Notes: generated by a model from the sequence alone, not told the origin. 63,131 bases of DNA from an uncultured Desulfuromonadales bacterium (GCA_945787335.1 CALZHR010000021.1:1-63131); one strand, 5' to 3'; positions 24,241 through 37,473 are shown, counted from the first letter of the stretch. A program made the numbers and translations.

Positions 24241-25029
24241 CTAAATATAGGTTAACAGAGAGACCAGCGCCGAGATAAAAAACAGCGCTCTCACCGAGTT
24301 CGCCAGCGCCCGTTTGGTGGCCGCGGGTATTTTCGCCACCGAGCCCTGCAGCCTCAGGCCTTCATGACAGCAGATGATCCCGGTGCACAGGGCCGGCAGC
24401 AGACTCTTGAGCAAAAAGTTGGCCAGATCCAGGGCCTCGACCGAATTGAGAATGCTCTGCAGGTAGCTGACCGGATCCCCGACTTTTGCGGCCAGCAGGG
24501 CGCTGAACAGGTAGCCGCTGACCAGGGATCCGGTGAGAAAAAACAGGTTGAGGCAGAAGACCGCGATGCTCAGCCCCAGCACCCGCGGCAGCACCAGATA
24601 GACAAACGGATCGAGCCCCTGCGCGTCGAGCATGCGCACCTCGCCGGCGATATTCATCTGTCCCAGTTCCAGGGTCATGCTGGTGCCGTTGCGGCCGATC
24701 GCCAGCAGGTTGGTCAACACCGGTACCGCTTCTCGCACCAGCACCGTGACCAGCAGCGGTCCGAGCAGTTTCGGTTGCCCGATCTTCTGCATCCAGACCA
24801 GGGCCTGGGAGACCACCGAGATGCCGACGGCGATCGAGACATAAAGAATGAAGCGGGTCGCCTGCACGCCGTTGGTGTAGACCTGGCGCACCAGTTCGTT
24901 ACGCACGGTTCGGACCCAGGTCTGGCGGCGCAGGCTGGCGGCTGCGAGTGCCCAGAACATTGCCGCCAGGTAACGCAGTTCCTGCCAGGTGTCGAGGGTG
25001 TAGGCCCCGAGGCGGGCGACGCTGTTCAT
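24241..25029 (-). CDS. mlaE: MlaE family ABC permease
   Basis: A 262-residue inner-membrane permease with about five helices and the MlaE hallmark AIGRNGTSMTLELGQM in the middle. Members move phospholipids between inner and outer membrane with MlaD and MlaF. It heads the order mlaE, degenerate ATPase, mlaD, lipoprotein. Its start codon overlaps the stop codon of the response regulator-cyclase by four bases, so lipid transport and signalling genes are translated from one message. Confidence 0.88.
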   Translation of the reverse strand: MNSVARLGAYTLDTWQELRYLAAMFWALAAASLRRQTWVRTVRNELVRQVYTNGVQATRFILYVSIAVGISVVSQALVWMQKIGQPKLLGPLLVTVLVREAVPVLTNLLAIGRNGTSMTLELGQMNIAGEVRMLDAQGLDPFVYLVLPRVLGLSIAVFCLNLFFLTGSLVSGYLFSALLAAKVGDPVSYLQSILNSVEALDLANFLLKSLLPALCTGIICCHEGLRLQGSVAKIPAATKRALANSVRALFFISALVSLLTYI

Positions 25030-26075
25030 GCTGTCTCCCTGGCGCCGGTCAACAGGTAGGTGGTGATTGCCCCGCTGCCCGGCAGATAAAACTCGCCACG
25101 CTCTTCGAGGATATACTGGTCACGCAGGACCTGATAGCAGGCGGCGCTGGTCTGGATCGAGCCGGGCAGGCCGAAGTTCTTCAGCTGCTCGGCGGTCTGG
25201 ACGGTCTCCCCCCAGAGATCGTAAGCCAGCCGGGCGCTGCCGATGACCCCGGCGATCACCGGACCGCAGTCGATGCCGATGCGCAGCTGCAGCGGCTCGC
25301 GGGTTTTCCAGTCGAGATCGATGACCGCCTTCTGCATGGCCAGCGCCATGTTGGCCACGGTGGCGGCGTGGTCCGGTCGCGGTTCGAGGATGCCGCCGGC
25401 GATCATGTAGGAATCGCCGATGGTTTTGATCTTCTCCAGGCCGAAACGGTCGGCCAGCTGGTCAAAACGGCAGAACAGCTGGTTGAGCAGTTCGACAACT
25501 TCGATCGGTTTTCTGTGCGACGCCAGGTGGGCAAAGTTGTTGATGTCGGCGAACAGGACGGTGGATTCGGTGAATTGATCAGCGATGACCCCGGCGCCCT
25601 GTTTCAGCCTCGCGGCGATCTGCTGCGGGAAAATACTCAGCAGCAAGCGTTCAGAATTTTCCTGCTCGGCCTGCAGCAGGCGGTTGTTCTGTTGCAGGTC
25701 CTGCTCCAGTTCGATGATCCGCATTCCAGAGCGCACCCGGGCCAGCAGCTCGTTCTTGTCGTAGGGTTTGGTGACGTAATCGTTGGCCCCGGCGTCCAGC
25801 GCCTGGACAAGATCCGCTTTGGCATCGCGTGCGGTGACCAGAATGCGATAAACATAGGCGCCTTTGTCGCTGGCGCCGATCTTCTTGATCAGCTCCAGAC
25901 CGCCCATCTCCGGCATCTGCCAGTCGGTTAGCACCAGGCGGAATTCCTGCTGTTGGAACAGCTCCCAGGCCTGCCGGCCGTTTTCCGCGCAGACGACCTC
26001 CAGGCCCGCTTTTTCGAGGGTGCGCTGCAGCAGCAGGCGGGAGTCGAGATCGTCTTCGGCAATCAGTATCTGCAC
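25026..26075 (-). CDS. Response regulator with class III nucleotide cyclase domain
   Basis: A 349-residue protein: receiver domain (1-120, phospho-acceptor D51 in LTDWQMPEMGG, K103 in TKPYDKN), short coiled linker (120-145) and cyclase homology domain (165-345). Metal aspartates D177 (FADINNF) and D221 (TIGDSY) and the adenine-type residues K217 and D286 are present. The two transition-state residues expected as Asn and Arg in VNxAxRL are Gln: VQTAEQL, Q293 and Q297. Activity may be lost or altered. Start is GTG with AAGGA nine bases upstream. It is followed by mlaE with an ATGA overlap and preceded by HPt and hybrid kinase genes. Confidence 0.85.
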   Translation of the reverse strand: MQILIAEDDLDSRLLLQRTLEKAGLEVVCAENGRQAWELFQQQEFRLVLTDWQMPEMGGLELIKKIGASDKGAYVYRILVTARDAKADLVQALDAGANDYVTKPYDKNELLARVRSGMRIIELEQDLQQNNRLLQAEQENSERLLLSIFPQQIAARLKQGAGVIADQFTESTVLFADINNFAHLASHRKPIEVVELLNQLFCRFDQLADRFGLEKIKTIGDSYMIAGGILEPRPDHAATVANMALAMQKAVIDLDWKTREPLQLRIGIDCGPVIAGVIGSARLAYDLWGETVQTAEQLKNFGLPGSIQTSAACYQVLRDQYILEERGEFYLPGSGAITTYLLTGARETA

Positions 26076-26098
26076 GGTAATTAAATCCTTCGGGGCGC

Positions 26099-26422
26099 TT
26101 AAATGAAGATCACTTCTACCCGCTGCAGGTAAGTTTCCAGCTCCGCCAGATTCTCGGCAACAGCGTCCGCTGCGTGCTGTTCGGCGGCCAGCTGGAGCTG
26201 TTGACTGATGTCGGTGATGGCATCAAAACCGTAGCCGCCACCCACCCCTTTGAGGGTGTGGGCCAGTTTCTGGATCTGTTCGAAGTCGCCGTGTTCAAGG
26301 GCGGTCTTCAGGGTCTGCAGATCCTGCTGGCGACGCTCCAGAAATCCGGGGATCAAATCTTCCAGGTCGGCATCGACCTCGACGATAATCTTATCAGCTG
26401 AATCCTGCGGGTGCTTTTCCAT
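26099..26422 (-). CDS. Histidine phosphotransfer (HPt) protein
   Basis: A 107-residue stand-alone HPt domain with the phosphorylated histidine at 55 (KLAHTLKGVGGGYGF). It would carry phosphoryl groups from the receiver domains of the hybrid kinase at 26434 to the response regulator-cyclase at 25026; both are its direct neighbours on the same strand (11 and 23 bases apart). GGACAGGA precedes the ATG. Confidence 0.88.
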   Translation of the reverse strand: MEKHPQDSADKIIVEVDADLEDLIPGFLERRQQDLQTLKTALEHGDFEQIQKLAHTLKGVGGGYGFDAITDISQQLQLAAEQHAADAVAENLAELETYLQRVEVIFI

Positions 26423-26433
26423 CGTCCTGTCCT

Positions 26434-30147
<3,714 letters not shown>

Positions 30148-30191
30148 AACCTATCCAAACCGATAAAAGGTTAAGAGATTTTATGGGTTTA

Positions 30192-30219
30192 AGTATAAAG
30201 AGGATAGGCAGATATGCAA
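30192..30219 (-). promoter_or_regulatory. Candidate promoter of the hybrid kinase operon
   Basis: On the minus strand TTGCAT (30214-30219), a 16-base spacer and TATACT (30192-30197) form a sigma70-like promoter. It would drive the kinase, HPt, cyclase and possibly the Mla-like genes. Confidence 0.5.
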
Positions 30220-30246
30220 GCGGCAAGGGGTGAGGCGTGATGAGGC

Positions 30247-32040
30247 TCAGGAAAGGGTTTTCTCCAGCACGTTCAATTTGAGAATCTTCTGGTTGTAGGC
30301 GAGCAGCAGGTCATTTTTCTTCAGGATGCCGAGCAGCTTGTGGTCGCCGCTGGAAACCACCGGCAGGGTCGAGATCTGTTTCCCCTCGAAGATCTCGAAG
30401 GCGGTTTCGAAGTTGTCGGTCGGCTCCACGATCACCACCCGGCTGGTCATGATCTCCGAGGCGACCACCAGCTCGCAGAGGTCGCCGACCTCGGCGAGGA
30501 AGCCTTTGAGGTCACTCATCGACAACATGCCGACCAGCCGGTCGTTTTTGTCGAGCACCGGAAAGTGCGGGTAGTGGCTCTGTTCGGCTTTTTTCAACAC
30601 TTCGCCGAGCAGCATCTCCTCGCCGATCGTTTCGAAATCTTCATCCATGTAATCGCCGACCTGCATTGCGCGCAGCAGGTTGACGTCGTGACCGCGGACC
30701 ATGCGTACCCCTTTGCGCAGCAGCTTGGTTTCGTAGATCGAGTAGCCGTAGAACTTCTGCACCGTCACCAGGCTGGTGATGCAGCAGGTCATCAGCGGCA
30801 AAATGATATCGAAATTGTAGGTCAGCTCGAAGATGGTGAAGATCGCGGTGATCGGCGCCAGGGTGGTGCCGGCGACCACCGCGCCCATGCCGATCAGGCT
30901 GTAGCCCGGACTGCTGGCGACGCTGCCGGGGAAGAGCAGTTCGGCGATGCTGCCGAAGAGACCGCCGAGCAGTGCGCCGAGCACCAGCGAGGGGGCGAAG
31001 ATGCCGCCGGAGAAGCCGGCCCCGACCGAGCTGGCGGTGGCCAGCAGCTTCAGCGGCAGCACGATCAGAATCAGGCCGATGGCGATCTTCGAGGTCAGCG
31101 CCAGGTTGATCGACTCATAGCCGACGCCGAGGATCTGCGGCCAGCCGATCGCCAGGCTGCCGATCAGCAGACCGGCCAGCGCCGGTCGAAACGAGAAGGG
31201 GACGTTGAAATGGTTGAACAGGTTTTCGACCCCGGAGACCGCGCGGATAAACAGAATCGACAGCAGCCCGGCGAAAAACCCGAGCAGGGCGTAGAGCGGC
31301 AGCTCCAGATAGCTGACCAGCTCGTAGGAGGGAACCTGGAAGGTCGGCAGGCTGCCGAGGAAGTGGTGCGAGACGACCGTTGCGGTAACGGCCGAGATGG
31401 CGATGTGGCTTAAATAGCTGACCTGGAAGTCGACCAGGATGATCTCGGCGGCGAACAGCATGCCAGCCATCGGTGCGTTGAAGGTGGCGGCGATGCCGGC
31501 GGCCGCGCCGCAGGCGAGGAAGACCCGCCGCCATTCGGCCGGCAGCTTGATCAGCTGTGCGATCGACGAGCCGACTGAGGAGCCGATGTGCACCACCGGG
31601 CCTTCGCGGCCGACCGAGGCCCCGCAACCGATCGACAGGGCGGTGAACAGGGTCTTGAACAGGGCGGTGCGGTGGCGGATGGTTCCTTCGCGGTTGACGA
31701 CCGCTTCGATCACTTCTGGAACGCCGGCGCCGCGGGTTTCCGGCGAAAAGCGGCTGATCAGCGGGCCGATCAGCAGGCCGCCGAAAGCGGGAATCAGCAG
31801 CACCAGGTACCAGGGATACTGTTCGTTCACCTGCAGCAGGGCAAAAGGGTCGGGCCAGAACAGGTCGGTGGTCAGCAGCAGCAGGTAGCGGAAGGCCACC
31901 GCCAGTGCGCCGGTCGTCATGCCGATAACAACCGCCGCCAGCAGCAGGGCGATCAGGTTTTCGCGATTGGGAGTGATTTTCCAGCTGAGCTTCACGTGCG
32001 GCGGTCTCCAGCGGCTGAAGAGGTGCGCAAAGCCTAGCAT
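30247..32040 (-). CDS. ClC family chloride channel/antiporter with CBS pair
   Basis: A 597-residue membrane protein. ClC selectivity motifs are present: GAGVPEV (variant of GSGIPE), GREGPVVHIG with the gating glutamate, and GAGFSGGIFAPSL. The gating glutamate suggests H+/Cl- exchange rather than a pure channel. Two CBS domains occupy about 455-580, a nucleotide-sensing module (phrases such as VGDYMDEDFETI and VASEIMTSRVVIV). The chosen ATG lacks a strong ribosome binding site; a shorter start is possible. Confidence 0.88.
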   Translation of the reverse strand: MLGFAHLFSRWRPPHVKLSWKITPNRENLIALLLAAVVIGMTTGALAVAFRYLLLLTTDLFWPDPFALLQVNEQYPWYLVLLIPAFGGLLIGPLISRFSPETRGAGVPEVIEAVVNREGTIRHRTALFKTLFTALSIGCGASVGREGPVVHIGSSVGSSIAQLIKLPAEWRRVFLACGAAAGIAATFNAPMAGMLFAAEIILVDFQVSYLSHIAISAVTATVVSHHFLGSLPTFQVPSYELVSYLELPLYALLGFFAGLLSILFIRAVSGVENLFNHFNVPFSFRPALAGLLIGSLAIGWPQILGVGYESINLALTSKIAIGLILIVLPLKLLATASSVGAGFSGGIFAPSLVLGALLGGLFGSIAELLFPGSVASSPGYSLIGMGAVVAGTTLAPITAIFTIFELTYNFDIILPLMTCCITSLVTVQKFYGYSIYETKLLRKGVRMVRGHDVNLLRAMQVGDYMDEDFETIGEEMLLGEVLKKAEQSHYPHFPVLDKNDRLVGMLSMSDLKGFLAEVGDLCELVVASEIMTSRVVIVEPTDNFETAFEIFEGKQISTLPVVSSGDHKLLGILKKNDLLLAYNQKILKLNVLEKTLS

Positions 32041-32219
32041 GGGAAGAGGTTTTTGTCAGCAGTTCAGCAGCCAGCAACGTGGGCAAAACGATAATTAAGA
32101 GATTTTAGTAATTTGTTTTTATTTATAAAAAGCTGTGCTATGCTTACTGAATTACTAGGAATGTATAATGAATGTACTGCCCCAATGCGGGGGAAATAGA
32201 TTGAGCGAGGAACAGCGCT

Positions 32220-33449
32220 TTGGCACGGATTTTTGTTGATGATCTCGAAACAGGAATGGTTCTGGCCAGTGACCTGCAGACCCCGAAGGGGCGATTTATC
32301 CTCGCCGCCGGAGCCGCTCTGCAGCCTGAACACCTGAACCTTCTAAGGGACTGGGGGGTCTACGAGGCGGAGATTCAGGATGAAAGCCTCGGTGACGAGT
32401 ACCTGAAAAAGCAGGAGCTGCTGGCCGAGTTTCTCGACCTGGCCGAAGGTTACATGCTGCGCCGCCTGATTCTCAACGACCTGGACCAGGAGCCGATCAA
32501 CACCATCTACCGGCACGCCGTCAGCCGCTGCGCCGAGCGCCTGCAGAGGGGCTGGGATCCGCTGGTCATCTCAACCGAAGTCGATACTGCCGACATGGAG
32601 ACCGCTTATCTGAACCCGGTTCAGGTGGTCAACGGCGAGATGGAATTCTTTTCCCTGCCTGATGTCTACAGCCGCATCGTCGAGACGCTGAACCATCCGA
32701 ACGCCACTTCGCAGAAGGTGGCCGAAGTGATCAGCAGAGATACCAGCCTCACTCTCAAACTTCTGGAACTGGTCAACAGCCCGGTCTACGGCTTTGCCGG
32801 GAAGATCGAGTCGATCTCGCGGGCCGTGACCCTGCTCGGGACCAACGAGTTGACCACCCTGGCGCTCGGGGTTTCGGTGGTCAAGCAGTTCCGCGCGATC
32901 CCCTCCGGCGTTTTCGACATGGAGGCTTTCTGGCGGCATGCGGTCCACTGCGGCCTGTTCGCCCAGGTGCTGGCCAGTCATATCGACGGCATCTCGGAAG
33001 AAAAGTGTTTCGTCGGCGGGCTGCTGCACGACATCGGCCGGCTGCTGCTGGTCAAGCAGGTGCCCGAACTTTACACCCAGGTGATCACCATGGGGCGGAA
33101 GAAGAAGCTTTCGATGTACCGGGCGGAGAAGGAATTCCTCAAGACCGAACACTCGCTGATCGGCAAACTGCTGGCCGGCAAATGGAAGCTGCCGATCTCG
33201 CTGACGCGGATGATCGGAGGCCATCACGCGCCATCGGCCAGCCAGTACCAGCTGGAAGCCTGCCTGATTCACGTTGCCGATGTGCTGGCCCACGCCTGCA
33301 GCGATGAGGTCATCATGGTCAACGAGATTCCCCAGCTGCAGCCCCAGGCCTGGGACGAACTGAAGCTGTCCAACGACCTGATCGGCGCGGTGATCCGCCA
33401 GGTCGATGCCGAATACCGCAGAATCCTTACAGTTTTCCTCGATCACTAG
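32220..33449 (+). CDS. HDOD domain signalling protein with N-terminal domain
   Basis: A 409-residue soluble protein. The N-terminal 60 residues (ARIFVDDLETGMVLASDL) resemble the region found ahead of HD-GYP and HDOD proteins. The HDOD domain covers about 140-345 with ISRDTSLTLKLLELVNSPVYG and a retained HD pair in LLHDIGRLLL. TTG is taken as start: GAGCGAGGAA is at the correct distance and the conserved DLETGMVLA block would be lost with the next ATG. Single gene, divergent from the ClC gene. Confidence 0.83.
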   Translation: MARIFVDDLETGMVLASDLQTPKGRFILAAGAALQPEHLNLLRDWGVYEAEIQDESLGDEYLKKQELLAEFLDLAEGYMLRRLILNDLDQEPINTIYRHAVSRCAERLQRGWDPLVISTEVDTADMETAYLNPVQVVNGEMEFFSLPDVYSRIVETLNHPNATSQKVAEVISRDTSLTLKLLELVNSPVYGFAGKIESISRAVTLLGTNELTTLALGVSVVKQFRAIPSGVFDMEAFWRHAVHCGLFAQVLASHIDGISEEKCFVGGLLHDIGRLLLVKQVPELYTQVITMGRKKKLSMYRAEKEFLKTEHSLIGKLLAGKWKLPISLTRMIGGHHAPSASQYQLEACLIHVADVLAHACSDEVIMVNEIPQLQPQAWDELKLSNDLIGAVIRQVDAEYRRILTVFLDH

Positions 33450-33548
33450 TCGGTTCGGGCTGATCTTCCCGATCAGCGAAATGTGTCCTGAGCTAAAAAG
33501 TTCCCTGAGCGCATAAATGTATAGCCTGACGAGCTGAACTCAGAATCT

Positions 33549-34766
33549 CTATTCCTCAATATTTTTAAATGTTTTACCTGCAGCCGGCAGATTTGGTAGA
33601 TCCTGAACCGGCAGACTTCGCTTGTGTCTGGTTTTCGCAGGAACCAGGTCGCGCATTAATTCCAGTTTGCCGAAACACAACAGCCGATCCCCCGCTTCGA
33701 GCAGCCGCTGCGAACGTGGGTTGGGAATGGTGCTCGTCCCTCGATTAAGTGTCAAAACGATAATGTCTCTCTCACGCAATCCCGAGTCCCTAATTGATTT
33801 ACCAATGTAATTTGAGCCTTCGGGCACATGAATTTCTGCAACCCCATAACCTCGACTCACGGTCAGGCGCTGGCGCAGATCGATTTCCGGGAAATTTACT
33901 TGAGCGGCAATGTAGTCGATAATCGCACCGGCAATGTCAAGTTGAGTGCAGCGTTCGATGCCTTCTAATCCAGGCGAAGAATTCACCTCGACGATTTGCG
34001 GGCCACTCTTGCCCTCAAGTAAGTCTACTCCTGCGACGCGCAAGCCCATGATCTGCGCTGCCCTTACCGCCGTTTCGCGATAAACTTCATCTAGTTCTAC
34101 CGGTTCCGTCAGCCCACCGCGGTGCACATTGCTGCGGAACTCCTGTCCCTGAGCCACCCGTCGCATGGCGGCAACCACCTGATCGCCAACCACAAAGGCC
34201 CGGATGTCACGTCCTTTGCTCTCGGCGACAAATTTCTGAATCAGGATGTTCTGTTTTTGGCTTTGCAACAGCTCAATAATGGCCTCGGCCGATTTTACCG
34301 TCTCGGCAAGCAACACCCCGATCCCTTGTGTTCCTTCCAGCAGCTTGATGATGACGGGTGCTCCGCCCACCCGGGCAATGGCCGGAAGCACATCTTTTTT
34401 GTCGCGGACGAAGGTCGTTTGCGGGATTCCAATATGATGTCTGCTGAGTATTTGCAGGCTGCGCAGCTTGTCTCGCGAATTGGAAATGCCTGCTGAGGAA
34501 TTTGCGCAAAAAACATCCATCTGCTCAAACTGTCGAACGACGGCGGTGCCAAAGTAACTGATCGAGGCGCCGATTCTCGGGAGAACCGCGTCATATTGCG
34601 AGAGTTGTTTTTGTCGATAGTAAAGGTCGGGGTCACCTTTTTCGAGGTCTATCGCAAACTTGAGCGTGTTCAATACCAATACTTTGTGGTTCCGTTGCTC
34701 TGCCGCTTCACGAAGCCGCCGGGTGCTGTAGCTTCTCGGGCTGCACGAAAGAATTCCAAGTTTCAT
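33549..34766 (-). CDS. rimK: RimK-type ATP-grasp ligase fused to an RCK_C (TrkA-C) domain
   Basis: A 405-residue protein. Residues 1-290 are a RimK-like ligase: N-terminal domain (MKLGILSCSPRSYSTRRL), substrate region (VLPRIGASISYFGTAV), ATP-grasp core (PVIIKLLEGTQGIGVLLAE) and metal-binding VDLLEGKSGPQIVEVNSSPGLEGIE. RimK adds glutamates to ribosomal protein S6 or related acceptors. Residues about 305-375 match an RCK_C ligand-binding domain (AEIHVPEGSNYIGKSIRDSGL), usual in potassium transport regulators and rare on RimK. Codon use is visibly more A/T-rich at third positions than in neighbours, hinting at transfer. GAGAGGT precedes the ATG. Confidence 0.86.
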   Translation of the reverse strand: MKLGILSCSPRSYSTRRLREAAEQRNHKVLVLNTLKFAIDLEKGDPDLYYRQKQLSQYDAVLPRIGASISYFGTAVVRQFEQMDVFCANSSAGISNSRDKLRSLQILSRHHIGIPQTTFVRDKKDVLPAIARVGGAPVIIKLLEGTQGIGVLLAETVKSAEAIIELLQSQKQNILIQKFVAESKGRDIRAFVVGDQVVAAMRRVAQGQEFRSNVHRGGLTEPVELDEVYRETAVRAAQIMGLRVAGVDLLEGKSGPQIVEVNSSPGLEGIERCTQLDIAGAIIDYIAAQVNFPEIDLRQRLTVSRGYGVAEIHVPEGSNYIGKSIRDSGLRERDIIVLTLNRGTSTIPNPRSQRLLEAGDRLLCFGKLELMRDLVPAKTRHKRSLPVQDLPNLPAAGKTFKNIEE

Positions 34767-34909
34767 ATGACCTCTCTGATATAAAGAATTAAGAATGAAT
34801 TATATCATTCCTTTCCCAAGGAAGATCTAATCGCGGCATGTTCTGGTTTTGACTGATCACTCGGATCAACGAGGAAAATTTTCAGCTTTAAATCCGTCAG
34901 CCGCTATTT

Positions 34910-36448
34910 TCACTCGATCGAGAAATGCTCCGGCCCCTGGACGATTTTTTTCTCGGCGGCTTGAACCAGGCCCCGCAGCATGCCGCTGAAGATGAAGCTG
35001 TGGAAGGGGGTGACCCCGTACCAGTAGAGCAGCCCGAGCAGACCGCGCGGGAGGAACCGGGCCACCTGCTGCAGCTCGGTGCGGCCGTCCTCCAGTTCGT
35101 TAAGTTTGAATGACAGTACCGCTTCGCCCGGCACTTTCATTTCGGCGTAGAGCAGCAGCTTGCGGGGCTTCTCGACGCTGACCACACGCCAGAAGTCGAG
35201 CGCGTCGCCGGGGTAGACCTCAAGCGAATCGCGCCGGCCGCGGCTCAAGCCGACGCCACCGAAGATCCGATCGATAAAGCCGCGCAGCTCCCAGAGCCAG
35301 TTGGCGTAGTACCAGCCGACCTCGCCGCCGATCGAAATCAGCGCCGGCCAGAGTTCGTCCGGGGTGGTCGCGACGATGATCCGCCGCGCATCGGTGAAGA
35401 TCTTGCCGCCCGCCCAGTCGGGGTCCCCCTGGTTGCTCCATTCGGCAGGGTGGATCTGCCCGGAGTCGCTCCAGGAGCTTTCCACCTGGCGCTGCTTGAT
35501 CCGCTCCAGCGCCAGGCGGATCGCGGTGCGGCAATCGAACAGGTCCTGCGGAAGCAGGTCGGCGATGCGGTTTTCGTGGCAGACCACCGGATTCTTCAGC
35601 CCCTCGGAGAGCGGGCGGGCCAGCGCTGCCGGCACCGGGGTGACCAGGTGGATCCAGTAGGAGGAGAGGCGCGGGGTGAGAAAGGGCAAAGGGATGATCC
35701 AGCGCTTCGTCAGGCCGGCCTCCTCGGCGTAGATCTCCATCAGCTGGCGGTAGGTGACGATCTCCGGCTGGCCGATATCGAAGGTTTCTCCGCGGGTCTC
35801 CGGGCACTCCAGGCAGCCGAGCAAGTAGTACAGAACATTGCGCACGCCGATCGGCTGGCAGGGGGTGTTGAGCCAGCGCGGGGTCAGGATGACCGGCAGG
35901 CGGTCGACCAGGTAGCGCAGGATCTCGAACGAGGCACTGCCCGAACCGATGATCATTGCCGCGCGTAGAATGGTCACCGGAACCGACCCGAGCTGCAGAA
36001 TCTGGCCGACCTCGCTGCGTGACTGCAGATGGTGGCTGAGGCCGCTGCCTTCCTCGCCCAGGCCGCCCAGGTAGATAATCTGCTCCAACCCGGCTTCGGC
36101 CGCCGCCTTGGCCATGTTCATCGCTGCGACCCGGTCGGTATGGGAAAAATCAGCCACCTCCGGGTTCATCGAGTGGACCAGGTAATAGGCGGCCCGGCAG
36201 CCTTCGAGGGCCTTGACCAGGCTGGGGTAGTCGAGGATGTCGCCGCGTACGATTTCCAGCTCGGGGGTCGTGTCATTGAGCATCTGCATATCGGGGTGTC
36301 TGCTCCAGCTGCGTTGGCGGAGCTTCTCGGGATTGCGGGCCAGCGCGCGGACCTGGTAGCCGGCGGCCAGCAGTCGCGGCACCAGGCGGCCGCCAATGTA
36401 GCCGCTGGCGCCGGCGACGAAGATCGGTTGTTGATTTCTGGTCGACAT
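34910..36448 (-). CDS. SDR-type NAD(P)-binding protein with DUF2867 domain
   Basis: A 512-residue protein. The N-terminal half is an atypical short-chain dehydrogenase with the dinucleotide motif GASGYIGGRL at about residues 11-20 and YLVHSM downstream; the C-terminal part (about 335-500) is a DUF2867/polyketide-cyclase-like domain. Found widely in bacteria with unknown substrate. The ATG at 36448 is supported by AAGGAA and by the normal start of the Rossmann fold. Divergent from the DUF523 gene. Confidence 0.82.
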   Translation of the reverse strand: MSTRNQQPIFVAGASGYIGGRLVPRLLAAGYQVRALARNPEKLRQRSWSRHPDMQMLNDTTPELEIVRGDILDYPSLVKALEGCRAAYYLVHSMNPEVADFSHTDRVAAMNMAKAAAEAGLEQIIYLGGLGEEGSGLSHHLQSRSEVGQILQLGSVPVTILRAAMIIGSGSASFEILRYLVDRLPVILTPRWLNTPCQPIGVRNVLYYLLGCLECPETRGETFDIGQPEIVTYRQLMEIYAEEAGLTKRWIIPLPFLTPRLSSYWIHLVTPVPAALARPLSEGLKNPVVCHENRIADLLPQDLFDCRTAIRLALERIKQRQVESSWSDSGQIHPAEWSNQGDPDWAGGKIFTDARRIIVATTPDELWPALISIGGEVGWYYANWLWELRGFIDRIFGGVGLSRGRRDSLEVYPGDALDFWRVVSVEKPRKLLLYAEMKVPGEAVLSFKLNELEDGRTELQQVARFLPRGLLGLLYWYGVTPFHSFIFSGMLRGLVQAAEKKIVQGPEHFSIE

Positions 36449-36518
36449 GAGCCGCGTTCCTTTCCGAGGCAGGCATTCCCTGCTAAACTTTAGCAAATTC
36501 TGACTGAAGGAGTAGTTT

Positions 36519-37469
36519 ATGAGTGAGAAAATCCGTCTGGGCGTCAGTGCCTGTCTGTTGGGGGAAGAGGTTCGTTACGATGGCAGCCACCAGCTCAATC
36601 ACTACCTGACCAAGGTTCTCGGCGACTACGTCGACTATGTGCCGGTCTGCCCCGAGGTCGAGCTGGGCCTGCCGACGCCGCGCGAATCGCTGCGGCTGGT
36701 GCGCGATGGCGATCAGACCCGGCTGGTCTTCTCGCGCAGCGGCAAAGAGATCACCGAAGAGATGGAGGCCTGGGCGCGCAAGCGGGTCAGAGAGCTGGAA
36801 AAGGAAGATCTCGACGGTTTTGTTTTTAAGTCGAAGTCGCCGAGCAGCGGCATGGAGCGGGTGCGGCTGTACGATAAAAACGGCGTGCCGACGAAAACCG
36901 GTATCGGCCTGTTTGCGCGGGCCTTTATGGAGCATTTCCCGCTGCTGCCGGTCGAAGAGGAGGGGCGGCTCAACGATCCGAAGCTGCGCGAGAATTTCAT
37001 CACCAGCATCTTCACCCTGCAGCGCTGGCGGCAGACCCTGGAGCAGGGGCGGAACCTCGGCAACCTGGTCGATTTTCACAGCCGCCACAAGCTGCTGATC
37101 CTGGCCCACAGCGAAACCATCTACCGCGAGATGGGCAGGCTGGTGGCGGCCGGCAAACAGCAGCCGCTCGCAGAACTGTTCACCGGCTACCAGAATCTGC
37201 TGATGAAGGCGCTGCGGCTGAAAACCACGCCGAAGAAGCATGCCAACGTTCTGCAGCATGTCATCGGCTATTTCAAGCGGGATTTAGCGGCGGACGAAAA
37301 GCAGGAAGCGCTGGAGCTGATCGAGAGCTATAAAGGGGGGATGGTGCCGCTGGTGGTGCCGATCACCTTGATGAATCATTTTGTCCGGAAGTATCAACAG
37401 CACTACCTGCAGCAGCAGGTCTATCTCAACCCGCACCCCAAGGAACTGAAGCTGTTCAACCACGTCTGA
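36519..37469 (+). CDS. DUF523 and DUF1722 domain protein
   Basis: A 316-residue protein with an N-terminal DUF523 domain (KIRLGVSACLLGEEVRYDG, then DYVPVCPEVELGL) and a C-terminal DUF1722/YbgA domain (from about 190, HSRHKLLILAHSETIYREMG). This combination is common; in several bacteria it is linked to photolyase and DNA-repair genes but no function is proven. GAAGGAG precedes the ATG. It ends five bases from the convergent CIA30 gene. Confidence 0.87.
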   Translation: MSEKIRLGVSACLLGEEVRYDGSHQLNHYLTKVLGDYVDYVPVCPEVELGLPTPRESLRLVRDGDQTRLVFSRSGKEITEEMEAWARKRVRELEKEDLDGFVFKSKSPSSGMERVRLYDKNGVPTKTGIGLFARAFMEHFPLLPVEEEGRLNDPKLRENFITSIFTLQRWRQTLEQGRNLGNLVDFHSRHKLLILAHSETIYREMGRLVAAGKQQPLAELFTGYQNLLMKALRLKTTPKKHANVLQHVIGYFKRDLAADEKQEALELIESYKGGMVPLVVPITLMNHFVRKYQQHYLQQQVYLNPHPKELKLFNHV

Positions 37470-37473
37470 GGGA

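Noticed and set aside
32221-32236. Sigma54-like TGGCAC-N-TTTG pattern
   Set aside because: It lies over the start codon of the HDOD gene and lacks the GC element spacing, so it is a chance match.
33460-33478. Hairpin GCTGATC/GATCAGC after the HDOD gene as terminator
   Set aside because: Short stem and no T run; not enough to call.
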